Shown here piece after piece: positions 15,178-23,377 of a stretch of 43,091 bases of DNA; position 1 is the first letter of the stretch, and each line of letters begins with the position of its first letter. The DNA comes from a virus. The stretch lies in IMG/VR virus record IMGVR_UViG_3300037189_005709, positions 1-43,091 of that record, one strand, 5' to 3'. Both the position numbers and the translations under genes were made by a program. The notes under the pieces are model-generated. The model had not been told where the DNA came from. It ran no database searches and was given only the letters and a program-made list of their open reading frames with translations.

Positions 15178-15890
15178 AATATGCGCAATACATTACAGAA
15201 CTAAAGCTTCAACTTCAATATCATAAGGAGCTCAATCCTAAATTATGGGATGACTTCGTATTGAAACCAGAAGTAAGAGCAAAGCTATTACAGTTTGCGG
15301 AAGCATGGAGAGATTTTGCTAAGATCCCTAAAAGTGCAGTTAAAGAAGTTATCATGCTCGGAGGTAACGCTAACTACAACTATACTGATCTATCTGATAT
15401 TGATGTTCATTTGGTTGTTGATAAGTCCAAGATTGCTCCAAATAATCCGTTACTAGACGACTACCTACAAGATAAGAAAGTCATGTGGACTATGGCCCAC
15501 AAGATAAACATCTTAGGTTATGGTCTTGAACCTTATGCACAAGATGAGTCTGTCGAGTATCCTAAAGATCAAGGTGTATACTCATTAACTAAGAATGAGT
15601 GGGTAGCCAAACCTGAGTTTGTTGGTGATGATATGCTTAAGAACCCATACCTTAAAAAGAAGGTTAAGTTCTATATGCATCTAATCGATGATATGATCAA
15701 GAATAAGTCTGACACAGAGGCATTCAAGAACCTCAAAGAGAAGTTTAGAGAGATGAGAGGTGCTGCCATTAAAAAAGGCGGTGAGTTCTCTTTCGAAAAC
15801 CTCGTATTCAAAGAACTACGTAATCAAGGTTACCTAGACAAGATGTCTGAGTATACCAAATCTGCACAAGACCAATCGCTAAGTTTATAA
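15174..15890 (+). CDS. Pol-beta superfamily nucleotidyltransferase with capsid-targeting-like N-terminus
   Basis: 238 residues. VIMLGGNANYNYTDLSDIDVHL carries the GG-x(n)-DxD signature of the pol-beta nucleotidyltransferase fold (Asp75 and Asp77 as metal ligands; GGN in place of GGS). The third acidic residue is not obvious. The C-terminal half is helical and charged. Members of this fold transfer nucleotides to RNA, protein or antibiotics; the target is unknown. The N-terminus MKYAQYITE|L matches the targeting-like leader with an IxE site, so this may be an injected host-modifying enzyme, analogous in logic to T4 Alt. It overlaps the XhlA-like gene by 4 nt. Confidence 0.85.
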   Translation: MKYAQYITELKLQLQYHKELNPKLWDDFVLKPEVRAKLLQFAEAWRDFAKIPKSAVKEVIMLGGNANYNYTDLSDIDVHLVVDKSKIAPNNPLLDDYLQDKKVMWTMAHKINILGYGLEPYAQDESVEYPKDQGVYSLTKNEWVAKPEFVGDDMLKNPYLKKKVKFYMHLIDDMIKNKSDTEAFKNLKEKFREMRGAAIKKGGEFSFENLVFKELRNQGYLDKMSEYTKSAQDQSLSL

Positions 15891-15891
15891 T

Positions 15892-15920
15892 TTTACATTA
15901 ATCCGCCTTTAAGGTATAAT
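15892..15920 (+). promoter_or_regulatory. Early promoter (TTTACA - 17 - TATAAT), leaderless geometry
   Basis: TTTACATTAAT, 17-bp spacer ending GG, TATAAT. Only 5 nt separate the -10 from ATG 15926, so the transcript should start at or next to the start codon. Confidence 0.85.
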
Positions 15921-15925
15921 ACATT

Positions 15926-16159
15926 ATGAAGTCATTTGATATTAAGTGGTTATCCACTACTCTTTTCATCGTCTCCGGTACCTCAGTAGCACTCAAGATG
16001 CCATGGATGGCTTATGCATTCCCAGGATTTGTCATATCCCATGGGGTATTGATCCACCACTTCTATAAGGTACACCCGAATAAACCATTGTTAATTCAAA
16101 ATGTATACTTCTTTTTCTTAAACATTTTTGCCAGTTATATCTGGTTATTTAAAGGATAG
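15926..16159 (+). CDS. Small multi-pass membrane protein
   Basis: 77 residues with two to three hydrophobic segments: TTLFIVSGTSVAL, WMAYAFPGFVISHGVLI and NVYFFFLNIFASYIWLF. The pattern recalls half-transporters of the SemiSWEET/PnuC type, especially the last helix with its Asn-Tyr-Trp, but no diagnostic motif proves it. There is no Shine-Dalgarno; the promoter's -10 box is 5 nt upstream, so translation is predicted to be leaderless. The next gene starts 2 nt after the stop codon. Confidence 0.75.
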   Translation: MKSFDIKWLSTTLFIVSGTSVALKMPWMAYAFPGFVISHGVLIHHFYKVHPNKPLLIQNVYFFFLNIFASYIWLFKG

Positions 16160-16161
16160 TT

Positions 16162-16437
16162 ATGTCAACAGTACGAGTATTAGGTAAGAAGGTATTAGTA
16201 GCAGAAAACAAACGTGAGAACACTACAGCATCAGGTATCGTGATCGAAGGATCTGATCGTCATGGTGAATCAAAGACTGGTACAGTATTGGCTATTGGTC
16301 CTGAAGTAACATCTGTACAGGTTGGCGACAAAGTATTATTAGATTGGTCTAAGGCACAAGTTGCAACAGTGGATGGCAACCAACGTGTTGTCCTATTAGA
16401 AGAGTTCATCGTTGCTGTGTTAGAGAATGAAGAATAA
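16162..16437 (+). CDS. GroES-like co-chaperonin (gp31 functional analogue)
   Basis: 91 residues, close to bacterial Cpn10. RVLGKKVLVAE, TTASGIVIEGSD (the mobile-loop region that docks on GroEL), GTVLAIGPEVTSVQVGDKVL and the C-terminal VVLLEEFIVAVLE follow the GroES fold. T4 gp31 and related phage co-chaperonins replace GroES to fold the major capsid protein in the host GroEL cage. The gene shares a short early transcript with the membrane protein upstream and overlaps the oxygenase gene by 11 nt. Confidence 0.92.
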   Translation: MSTVRVLGKKVLVAENKRENTTASGIVIEGSDRHGESKTGTVLAIGPEVTSVQVGDKVLLDWSKAQVATVDGNQRVVLLEEFIVAVLENEE

Positions 16438-16990
16438 TTTTGTCACAGAACTTGAGTTACCGTTTGAGATAAACCTAGCTCCAGCATATAAGATCGCTGA
16501 AGGATGGAAACATCCTAAGCAATACTATATCTTTCCTTATAGTAGGCATGATCTTGATAAGAACTTAATCCAGCTCATTGAGAGCCATGGATGTTTGATA
16601 TCCCATCAAGAGATGTTCTATACTCCAGCTCATCAGAAGTTGCCTATCCATGTTGATAACGAAGTTTTTAGTAACATGGCAAAACTAAACTGGATTTGGG
16701 GTGGGACAGGAGATATGGTTTGGTGGAAGCCTAAGAATCCTGAACAAAAGAACAAGTTTACTACACCCATAGGCACAAAGTACTTATTATACACGGAACA
16801 AATGGTAACTGAAGAGTTTAGGTTTCAAGTAAAAAAATCAACCTTTATCAATGCTGGAATACCACATTCTGTTGATAACCAATCAGATGAAGGGCGCTGG
16901 TGTCTAAGCCATGTTATAGTACATAGGAATGGTAAAAATATCCAAATGGATCAAGTACATGAGATATTTAAGGATTATATCAAAGAATAA
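16427..16990 (+). CDS. 2OG-Fe(II)/Asp-Asn hydroxylase-like oxygenase
   Basis: 187 residues with a cupin/double-stranded beta-helix pattern. LPIHVDNE gives the HxD pair, INAGIPHSVDNQ the distal His, and GRWCLSHVIV an Arg on the following strand, as in 2-oxoglutarate/Fe(II) dioxygenases. The substrate is unknown; phage members are suspected to hydroxylate proteins or nucleic acids. It overlaps the GroES gene, and the primase promoter follows its stop codon. It is one of four proteins of this general type in the window. Confidence 0.75.
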   Translation: MKNNFVTELELPFEINLAPAYKIAEGWKHPKQYYIFPYSRHDLDKNLIQLIESHGCLISHQEMFYTPAHQKLPIHVDNEVFSNMAKLNWIWGGTGDMVWWKPKNPEQKNKFTTPIGTKYLLYTEQMVTEEFRFQVKKSTFINAGIPHSVDNQSDEGRWCLSHVIVHRNGKNIQMDQVHEIFKDYIKE

Positions 16991-16991
16991 A

Positions 16992-17020
16992 TGTACTTTA
17001 ATAGCTAACCAGGGTATAAT
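16992..17020 (+). promoter_or_regulatory. Early promoter for primase (TGTACT - 17 - TATAAT), leaderless geometry
   Basis: TGTACTTTAAT, 17-bp spacer ending GGG, TATAAT. Six bases lie between the -10 and ATG 17027. No Shine-Dalgarno is visible. Confidence 0.87.
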
Positions 17021-17026
17021 TATATT

Positions 17027-18034
17027 ATGTTGTATATTGATGCTAAATTCGTAGGTCAAATCTCCTACAAACTCCGTAACTTTAAAAAGAAGAACGACTA
17101 CTATTGGAACTTCAGTTGTCCCATATGTGGTGATTCCAAAAAGAACGAGTTAAAGGCTCGAGGCTTTGTTTATAAGAACCAAGACAGGTTGGTGTATAAG
17201 TGCCATAACTGTGGTGTATCAAAGTCTATCGGTGGTCTATTAAAGCATCTTGATCCTACAGTTTATAGCGAGTATGTATTAGAACGATACAAAGAGAATA
17301 CTTCTAAGCATATGCCTCATGCTAAGATCGAACAAGCTGTACCATTGATTACAAACCCGGTCAGTGTAGATCTTGTCAAAGCTGGTGCACAACCTTTACA
17401 ATTAAACCAAGAAGCTTTACAATACGTCATATCTCGTAAGATCCCACAAGAAAGATGGGAAGATCTGTATTATGCACCTAAGTTTAAAGACTTTGTTAAT
17501 AACCTTAAGTACACGTTTCCCGATACCAAGTATGATGCACCACGGTTAATCATCCCGTTCTATGACGAAGATGGTAAGTGTATCGCATTGCAAGGTAGAG
17601 CGTTTGGTAATGAACAACCAAAGTATATCACTATCAAGTTAGATGAGACCCAAGAAAAGATCTATGGTATTGATCGTATGGATCATACTAAACGGATCTA
17701 TGTAACAGAAGGTCCAATCGATTCTATGTTTATACCTAATGCTATCGCTGTTGCTGGTGCAGGGTTTGATACTAAGTTTGTACAAGCTATCAAAGATAAT
17801 GCAACGCTTATCATGGATAATGAACCAAGATCCAAAGAGATCTGTAAGTTTATTGAGAAGTTAATCGATGAAGACTATGCTGTATGTTTGTGGCCAGATA
17901 CCATCCAACAGAAGGATATCAATGAGATGGTATTACACGGTAAATCTATAGAATCAATCATGGATACTATAAATACAAATACCTTCCAAGGTATGGAAGC
18001 AAAGCTTAAGTTTACTCAATGGAGAAAATGTTGA
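17027..18034 (+). CDS. gp61: DNA primase, gp61 family
   Basis: 335 residues, the T4 gp61 length. An N-terminal zinc ribbon (SCPICGDSKK, then YKCHNCGVSK) recognises the priming site. A TOPRIM catalytic domain follows, with RLIIPFYDEDGKCIALQGRA, IYVTEGPIDSMF (acidic Glu) and ATLIMDNEPRS (DxD-like), ending near LWPDTIQQKDINEMV. It makes RNA primers for lagging-strand synthesis with the gp41 helicase encoded at 765. It starts 6 nt after an early -10 box and overlaps the epimerase gene by 7 nt. Confidence 0.95.
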   Translation: MLYIDAKFVGQISYKLRNFKKKNDYYWNFSCPICGDSKKNELKARGFVYKNQDRLVYKCHNCGVSKSIGGLLKHLDPTVYSEYVLERYKENTSKHMPHAKIEQAVPLITNPVSVDLVKAGAQPLQLNQEALQYVISRKIPQERWEDLYYAPKFKDFVNNLKYTFPDTKYDAPRLIIPFYDEDGKCIALQGRAFGNEQPKYITIKLDETQEKIYGIDRMDHTKRIYVTEGPIDSMFIPNAIAVAGAGFDTKFVQAIKDNATLIMDNEPRSKEICKFIEKLIDEDYAVCLWPDTIQQKDINEMVLHGKSIESIMDTINTNTFQGMEAKLKFTQWRKC

Positions 18035-18900
18035 AAGTATTGATTACCGGGGTTACTGGTTATATTGGCTCTCACCTAGCAAAGGTATTGTTCGAAGCTG
18101 GTCATAACATCACAGGTCTTGATCTTGAGTGGAAGAAGCATAATGATGTCAAGAGATATTGTCATCGTATCCTTATCAAAGACGTAACACGACATGTCAT
18201 CGACGAAGACTATGATGTCATCGTTCACCTTGCAGGATTAATCCAAGTAGAAGAAAGCGTCGTGCGCCCTACTAAATACTATGCAACAAACCTTGGTGGT
18301 ACGGTTAATATGCTACGACAAGGTTTTAATGGTGAACCACATTTTATATTTGCATCTACAGCTGGAGCATTTGATGCGCAGTCACCGTATGCAAGATCTA
18401 AGCTAGCTGCAGAAGATGTGATCAAAGAACAATCAAAGAAGTACACCATATTTAGGTTCTTTAATGTGGCAGGATCTGATGGTATGCATAGACAAGTAGG
18501 TAGATCATCCCATCTAATACGTATTGCAGCTGAAGCGGCAGTTGGGACAAGAGATTTTATGGCAATTTATGGAGATGATTATGATACACCTGATGGTACT
18601 TGTGTTAGAGATTATATTCACGTTGTGGATCTTGTTAATGCTATTCGCGATACGATTAAGCATGGTCCGTTTAACACGCCATATGAGTGTATTGGGTCGG
18701 GCAAAGGCTATTCAGTCAAAGAAGTCGTCGAAACAATGCACGAAGTAACAGGCGTAAACTTTAAGGTTAGGAAGGCTGGCCGCAGACCTGGGGATCCAGC
18801 ATCTTTGTCAATTGATAACCAATTCAATCTGTTGCATCCACAATATCAACTAAAAGATATGTGTCTGTCTGCATACACGGCTGAGAAAACTCGAGTATAA
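18028..18900 (+). CDS. NAD-dependent sugar-nucleotide epimerase, GalE-like
   Basis: About 290 residues. VLITGVTGYIGSHLAKVL is the GxxGxxG NAD-binding motif, VIVHLAGLIQVEESV a conserved strand, and SPYARSKLAAE the YxxxK catalytic motif of extended short-chain dehydrogenases. GTCVRDYIHVVDLVNAI is typical of UDP-glucose 4-epimerases (GalE, about 330 residues; this one is a little short). It probably remodels a sugar nucleotide for surface glycan or DNA modification. Starts at 18019, 18028 and TTG 18031 are possible; GGAG at 18021-18024 favours 18028 or the TTG. Confidence 0.9.
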   Translation: MLKVLITGVTGYIGSHLAKVLFEAGHNITGLDLEWKKHNDVKRYCHRILIKDVTRHVIDEDYDVIVHLAGLIQVEESVVRPTKYYATNLGGTVNMLRQGFNGEPHFIFASTAGAFDAQSPYARSKLAAEDVIKEQSKKYTIFRFFNVAGSDGMHRQVGRSSHLIRIAAEAAVGTRDFMAIYGDDYDTPDGTCVRDYIHVVDLVNAIRDTIKHGPFNTPYECIGSGKGYSVKEVVETMHEVTGVNFKVRKAGRRPGDPASLSIDNQFNLLHPQYQLKDMCLSAYTAEKTRV

Positions 18901-18903
18901 ATA
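18896..18903 (+). promoter_or_regulatory. TATAAATA motif before the cytidylyltransferase gene
   Basis: Exact late-promoter octamer over the epimerase stop codon, but only 4 nt before ATG 18908. A T4-type late start would fall just inside the codon, so it is either a leaderless late promoter or chance. Confidence 0.35.
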
Positions 18904-18907
18904 CAAA

Positions 18908-19327
18908 ATGAAAATAGGCTTTACTGCTTCAACGTTTGACCTCTTACATGCTGGCCATATAACCATGCTAAGGGAAGCAAAGGAACACTGTGACTACTTG
19001 ATATGTGGATTACAAGTGGATCCGTCAGTTGACCGAGAAACTAAGAACTCACCAATCCAAACCATAGTTGAAAGACAAGTCCAACTATCAGCAGTTAAGT
19101 ACGTAGATGAGATTGTAGTATATAGAACTGAGAAAGACCTTGAAGATATACTTGAGATGTATCATATAGATATAAGAATACTAGGTGACGAATACAGAGA
19201 TCAAGACTTTACTGGGAAAGATATTTGTAAGAAGCGTGGCATCCAACTCTACTTCAATAAGAGAGACCATCGCTTTTCAACATCAGCATTAAGACAGCAA
19301 GTAGTAGAAAAACAACTTAAAAAATAA
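18908..19327 (+). CDS. Glycerol-3-phosphate cytidylyltransferase-like protein (TagD/RfaE-like)
   Basis: 139 residues, the size of TagD. GFTASTFDLLHAGHITML carries HxGH, DYLICGLQVDPS a conserved strand, RQVQLSAVKYVDEIVVY the family's central segment, and HRFSTSALRQQ the RxSTSxLR motif. Such enzymes make CDP-activated alditols or nucleotide-activated sugars. Next to a GalE-like epimerase it suggests a small surface-glycan activation step, though no glycosyltransferase is adjacent. Start ATG 18908, MKIGFTASTFD. Confidence 0.88.
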   Translation: MKIGFTASTFDLLHAGHITMLREAKEHCDYLICGLQVDPSVDRETKNSPIQTIVERQVQLSAVKYVDEIVVYRTEKDLEDILEMYHIDIRILGDEYRDQDFTGKDICKKRGIQLYFNKRDHRFSTSALRQQVVEKQLKK

Positions 19328-19337
19328 CGGAGTTACG

Positions 19338-21122
19338 ATGACTGAAGAAGTTCATGGAGTAAAGATTGACTATTCACGAGATTCATTGTTCGATGAATTA
19401 GGAATGATTAGGTTAAAAGAGTCGTATATGAAGGATGATGAGAAGAGCCCACAAGAAAGGTTCGCGTTCGTATCAAATCAATTCGCATCAGACAAATTTC
19501 ACGCACAAAGATTATATGAGTATAGCAGTAAACATTGGTTATCCTATGCTACACCTATCCTCTCGTTCGGTAGATCCAAGAGAGGATTACCGATCTCTTG
19601 TTTTTTAAACTTTATTGAAGATACAGCGGAGGGCTTAGTTGAAAACCTTTCTGAGACTAATTGGCTTAGTATGCTTGGTGGCGGTGTTGGGATCGGATTT
19701 GGGATACGGTCTGCTGACGACAAGTCAACAGGTGTTATGCCTCATCTTAAAATGTACGACGCAAGTAGTTTGGCATATCGCCAAGGTCGTACACGACGTG
19801 GTTCTTATGCTGCTTACTTAGACATCTCTCATCCAGACATCTTGATGTTCCTTGAGATGCGTAAGCCAACAGGCGACCAAAACATGCGTTGCTTGAACTT
19901 ACATCATGGTGTTAATATTCCTGATGCATTCATGGAGATCATTGAGAACTGTATGTTGGATCCAGAAGCAAACGATGATTGGGAATTAAAAGATCCACAT
20001 TCAGGTGTTGTAACAGAGACTGTATCAGCAAAAGAATTATGGCAAAAACTATTAGAACTACGTATCACTACGGGTGAACCATACCTGCATTTTATCGATG
20101 AGTCTAATAGAAAACTACCACAATGGTTAAAGGACAAAGGTTTAAAAGTACATCAATCAAACCTATGCTCTGAGATTATCTTACCTACTAATGAAAAGAG
20201 AACAGCGGTTTGCTGCTTATCTAGTTTAAACTTGGAGTATTATGATGATTGGAAAAATGATAAACTTTTCCTCAAAGATGTTGCAGAGATGCTGGACAAT
20301 GTGCTTCAATATTTTATTGACACTGCTCCTAGTTATATTAAGCGTGCTCGTTATTCTGCTACTCGCGAACGGAGCATTGGTATTGGTGCTCTTGGTTGGC
20401 ATGCTTTACTGCAGCGAAAGAATATCCCGTGGGAGTCTGCGATGGCCACAGGTCTTAATAAGCAAATTTTCCAGCATATTCGATCCAATCTTGATAAAGC
20501 CAATCAACAGTTGGGTAAAGAACGAGGAGAAGCCCCTGACGCAGAAGGCACGGGTAATAGGTTTAGTCATCTTATGGCTATTGCTCCTAACGCTAGTAGT
20601 TCTATCCTCATGGGAAATACAAGCCCCTCAATCGAGCCGTTTCGAGCCAATGCTTATAGACAAGACACCTTATCAGGATCCCATCTACACAAGAACCAGT
20701 ACCTCGACAAGATTATAAAGGAGAAAGCCGGTGATAAGTATGATGAGGTTTGGTCTTCAATCATTGCGAATGATGGTTCAGTACAACATTTGGATATATT
20801 GGACGATTGGGCCAAAGATGTGTTTAAGACTTCTATGGAGATCGATCAAAGATGGGTTGTCCAACATGCGGCAGACAGACAAGAATATATAGATCAGGCA
20901 CAAAGCTTGAACGTATTCTTTAGACCAGATAGTAATATTAAGTATGTTCATGCTGTGCATTTTCAAGCATGGAAACAAAAACTTAAAACTATGTACTACT
21001 GTCGAAGTGATAAGATTGCTAAGGCAGATAAGGTGTCAAAACGTATTGAGCGTGAAGTGATCGCCGAGATAGATCTTAAAGCGATGACTGAAGGCGAAAC
21101 ATGTTTGGCATGTGAAGGTTAA
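19338..21122 (+). CDS. nrdA: Class Ia ribonucleotide reductase, large subunit
   Basis: 594 residues, shorter than E. coli NrdA (about 760) because the N-terminal ATP-cone is absent. Overall activity is therefore probably not switched off by dATP. The active-site cysteines are visible: LPISCFLN near residue 87, SNLCSEI near 275 and AVCCLSSLNLE near 290. The C-terminal redox pair is CLACEG. The radical-chain and substrate-loop segment is IAPNASSSILMGNTSPSIEP. It reduces ribonucleotides to deoxyribonucleotides for phage DNA synthesis. RBS CGGAG precedes the ATG. The small subunit lies two genes downstream, separated by a nuclease and a heme oxygenase. Confidence 0.97.
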   Translation: MTEEVHGVKIDYSRDSLFDELGMIRLKESYMKDDEKSPQERFAFVSNQFASDKFHAQRLYEYSSKHWLSYATPILSFGRSKRGLPISCFLNFIEDTAEGLVENLSETNWLSMLGGGVGIGFGIRSADDKSTGVMPHLKMYDASSLAYRQGRTRRGSYAAYLDISHPDILMFLEMRKPTGDQNMRCLNLHHGVNIPDAFMEIIENCMLDPEANDDWELKDPHSGVVTETVSAKELWQKLLELRITTGEPYLHFIDESNRKLPQWLKDKGLKVHQSNLCSEIILPTNEKRTAVCCLSSLNLEYYDDWKNDKLFLKDVAEMLDNVLQYFIDTAPSYIKRARYSATRERSIGIGALGWHALLQRKNIPWESAMATGLNKQIFQHIRSNLDKANQQLGKERGEAPDAEGTGNRFSHLMAIAPNASSSILMGNTSPSIEPFRANAYRQDTLSGSHLHKNQYLDKIIKEKAGDKYDEVWSSIIANDGSVQHLDILDDWAKDVFKTSMEIDQRWVVQHAADRQEYIDQAQSLNVFFRPDSNIKYVHAVHFQAWKQKLKTMYYCRSDKIAKADKVSKRIEREVIAEIDLKAMTEGETCLACEG

Positions 21123-21138
21123 TTAACAAAGGAAAAAT

Positions 21139-21855
21139 ATGAAGAAAATTATTGCAGCATTATTTTTTGCATCAGCAACAACAGCAGCATTTGCAGGTTT
21201 AAAAGATTGTAGTCAGTTTGAAGCAGCATTACCAACATATACAGCAAAAGCTGGTGATCAAGAACTATGTCACAAGAACTATGCAGTTATCCATAGCTGT
21301 GCAGCTAAGGCACCAGTTGCAGTGTTTGAACACTTAACACCAGCAGCAATCAATGGTGGTTCAAAACGTAAAGATGATTTCCGCCCAGATCCATTAGTAA
21401 CACCAAACTGCTCAGCATCTTTAGCTGACTACGCAACAGTTGGTAAGACCCATGATCGTGGTCATATGGCACCAGCGGGTAACAACACACAAAATGCTGA
21501 TATCATGTCAGAGTCATTTTTCTTATCAAACATGGTAGCACAAGTTGCTAATAATAACCGTGGTATTTGGAAACAAGCAGAGACATATGAACGTCAATGG
21601 GCATTAACACCTAACACAGACTTCTATATTATCTCAGGCGGTATCTTTGATGCAGGTCATCCTAAAACCGGTAATGGTTTAGGTATCCCTACCCGTTTAT
21701 ACAAGATCGTGTATGAAAAGAAAAGCCAAAAAGCTACAGCATACTTAATGCCTAACGCTGCATTACCTGTAGCAGACTTACCTAAGTATCAAGTAACAGT
21801 GCCAGCAATCGAGCAAGCAACTGGTATTAAGTTTAACTTATCACTAGCAAAATAA
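21139..21855 (+). CDS. Exported DNA/RNA non-specific endonuclease (NucA/EndA family)
   Basis: 238 residues. Signal peptide MKKIIAALFFASATTAAFA with likely cleavage before GLKDC, so it should act in the periplasm or outside the cell. The beta-beta-alpha-Me motif THDRGHMAPAGNN has catalytic His109, and ESFFLSNMVAQ supplies the metal-binding Asn131. LTPNTDFYIISGGIF and GIPTRLYKIVYE complete the family pattern. Four or more cysteines suit an oxidising compartment. It degrades DNA and RNA without sequence preference. Set within the RNR operon, it may feed nucleotide salvage, remove extracellular DNA or block other phages' DNA during entry. Confidence 0.93.
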   Translation: MKKIIAALFFASATTAAFAGLKDCSQFEAALPTYTAKAGDQELCHKNYAVIHSCAAKAPVAVFEHLTPAAINGGSKRKDDFRPDPLVTPNCSASLADYATVGKTHDRGHMAPAGNNTQNADIMSESFFLSNMVAQVANNNRGIWKQAETYERQWALTPNTDFYIISGGIFDAGHPKTGNGLGIPTRLYKIVYEKKSQKATAYLMPNAALPVADLPKYQVTVPAIEQATGIKFNLSLAK

Positions 21856-22397
21856 TGGCAACAGTCCTTACTGAATATACCAGAGAAAAGCATAAAGAAG
21901 CAGAGTCATCAGACTTTGTTAAGTATATGTTCACTGGTACTATAACTAAGGAACACTATATCGTTTACCTTCAGCAGATGTATCATATATACTATACCAT
22001 TGAATCAGCTGCTGAACGTATCTACTTATTTGATGGCATACCAGATCTTAGACGTACAGATAAGATCAAGCAAGATCTTGAAGAGTTTGGAGTTGGAGTA
22101 GGTACACCATTCCAAAGTACTCAACGATATATTGATCACCTTAAAGAGTTAAGCATCACTGATCCGCAAAAGATCATGGCTCATGTATATGTTAGACACA
22201 TGGGAGATCTATATGGTGGTAAGATGATAGCTAAACTAATTCCTGGTTCTGGGAATGCATATAAATTTGAAGACAGCAGACAGTGTATTGCTGGAATTAA
22301 CTCTAAGATATCAGTAGATCTAGCCGAAGAAGCACTAACAGGCTTTGACTATTGTATCGACCTATTTAACGAACTTAAGAAAGAGCTGAACATCTAA
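21855..22397 (+). CDS. Heme oxygenase
   Basis: 180 residues, all helical. TREKHKEAESSDFVKYMF supplies the proximal His13, and AHVYVRHMGDLYGGKMI is the distal-helix signature (GDxxGG) of heme oxygenases. The enzyme splits heme to biliverdin, CO and Fe2+ using reductant. Cyanophages carry one for bilin pigments, but no bilin reductase or photosynthesis gene is seen here. It abuts the nuclease gene and overlaps nrdB by one base, so iron supply for the NrdB di-iron centre is an attractive inference. Confidence 0.93.
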   Translation: MATVLTEYTREKHKEAESSDFVKYMFTGTITKEHYIVYLQQMYHIYYTIESAAERIYLFDGIPDLRRTDKIKQDLEEFGVGVGTPFQSTQRYIDHLKELSITDPQKIMAHVYVRHMGDLYGGKMIAKLIPGSGNAYKFEDSRQCIAGINSKISVDLAEEALTGFDYCIDLFNELKKELNI

Positions 22398-23377
22398 TGT
22401 CATATCAATTAACAGATACCCGGGAATACTTCAAACCTTTCAACTATCCATGGGCATACGATGCATGGTTGAAACATGAACAAGCACATTGGTTGCATAC
22501 TGAAGTACCGATGGCGGAAGATGTTAAAGATTGGAAAAAGAAACTAACTGATGAGGAAAAGAAGTTCCTTACAAACATCTTTAGGTTCTTTACACAAGGT
22601 GATATCGATGTGGCAGGTGGATATGTTAAGAACTATCTACCATACTTCCCACAACCTGAAGTAAGAATGATGTTGATGGGCTTTGCAGCTCGTGAAGCAT
22701 TACACATTGCAGCATACTCGCATCTTATCGAGACGCTTGGCATGCCTGAATCAACTTATAATGAATTCCTTGAATACCAAGAGATGAAGGACAAACACGA
22801 TTATGTTACGGAACTTTCTAGCAAAAACGGCAACTTATCTAGTACTGCTACTCATATTGCTGTCTTTAGTGCTTTCACTGAGGGCATGCAGCTATTCAGT
22901 AGCTTCATTATGCTCCTTAATTTCCCACGTCATGGGTTAATGAAAGGCATGGGTCAGATCGTTACATGGTCAATCGTAGATGAAACCATGCACGCTGAGA
23001 ACATGATTAAGTTGTTTAAGACATTCATCAAAGAGAACAACGAGATCTGGAATGATGACTTAAAGGGTCGCATATATACTATAGCAGAAAAGATGGTAGA
23101 GCTTGAAGACAAGTTCATCGACCTATCTTTTGCTGGAACCCATATGAGAGACCTAACACCTGAAGACGTGAAAGAATATATTAGATATATCGCTGATAGA
23201 CGTTTGATCTCGTTAGGATTAAAGGGTATTTTTAAACGCAAAAAGAATCCACTACCATGGGTTGAAGAGATGATCAACGCTCCAGTTCATGGTAACTTCT
23301 TTGAGAACCGTGTAACCGACTATGCTAAGGGTGCACTTAAAGGTTCTTGGGAAGATGTCTGGGGAGGAGCCAAGTAA
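22397..23377 (+). CDS. nrdB: Class Ia ribonucleotide reductase, small (radical) subunit
   Basis: 326 residues. The di-iron ligands are visible: an acidic residue in EQAHWLHTEVP, Glu and His in REALHIAAYSH, Glu in FTEGMQLF, and Glu/His in VDETMHAENM. The Tyr of ALHIAAY sits four residues after the His ligand, as Tyr122 does in E. coli NrdB, so a tyrosyl radical is expected. The C-terminal DYAKGALKGSWEDVWG matches the tail that docks on NrdA. It follows heme oxygenase directly and is followed by a coupled zinc-ribbon gene. Confidence 0.97.
   Translation: MSYQLTDTREYFKPFNYPWAYDAWLKHEQAHWLHTEVPMAEDVKDWKKKLTDEEKKFLTNIFRFFTQGDIDVAGGYVKNYLPYFPQPEVRMMLMGFAAREALHIAAYSHLIETLGMPESTYNEFLEYQEMKDKHDYVTELSSKNGNLSSTATHIAVFSAFTEGMQLFSSFIMLLNFPRHGLMKGMGQIVTWSIVDETMHAENMIKLFKTFIKENNEIWNDDLKGRIYTIAEKMVELEDKFIDLSFAGTHMRDLTPEDVKEYIRYIADRRLISLGLKGIFKRKKNPLPWVEEMINAPVHGNFFENRVTDYAKGALKGSWEDVWGGAK

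Noticed and set aside
17968-17975. TATAAATA inside the primase gene
   Set aside because: It is within coding sequence about 50 nt before the epimerase start; possible but not distinguishable from chance, so not listed as a promoter.
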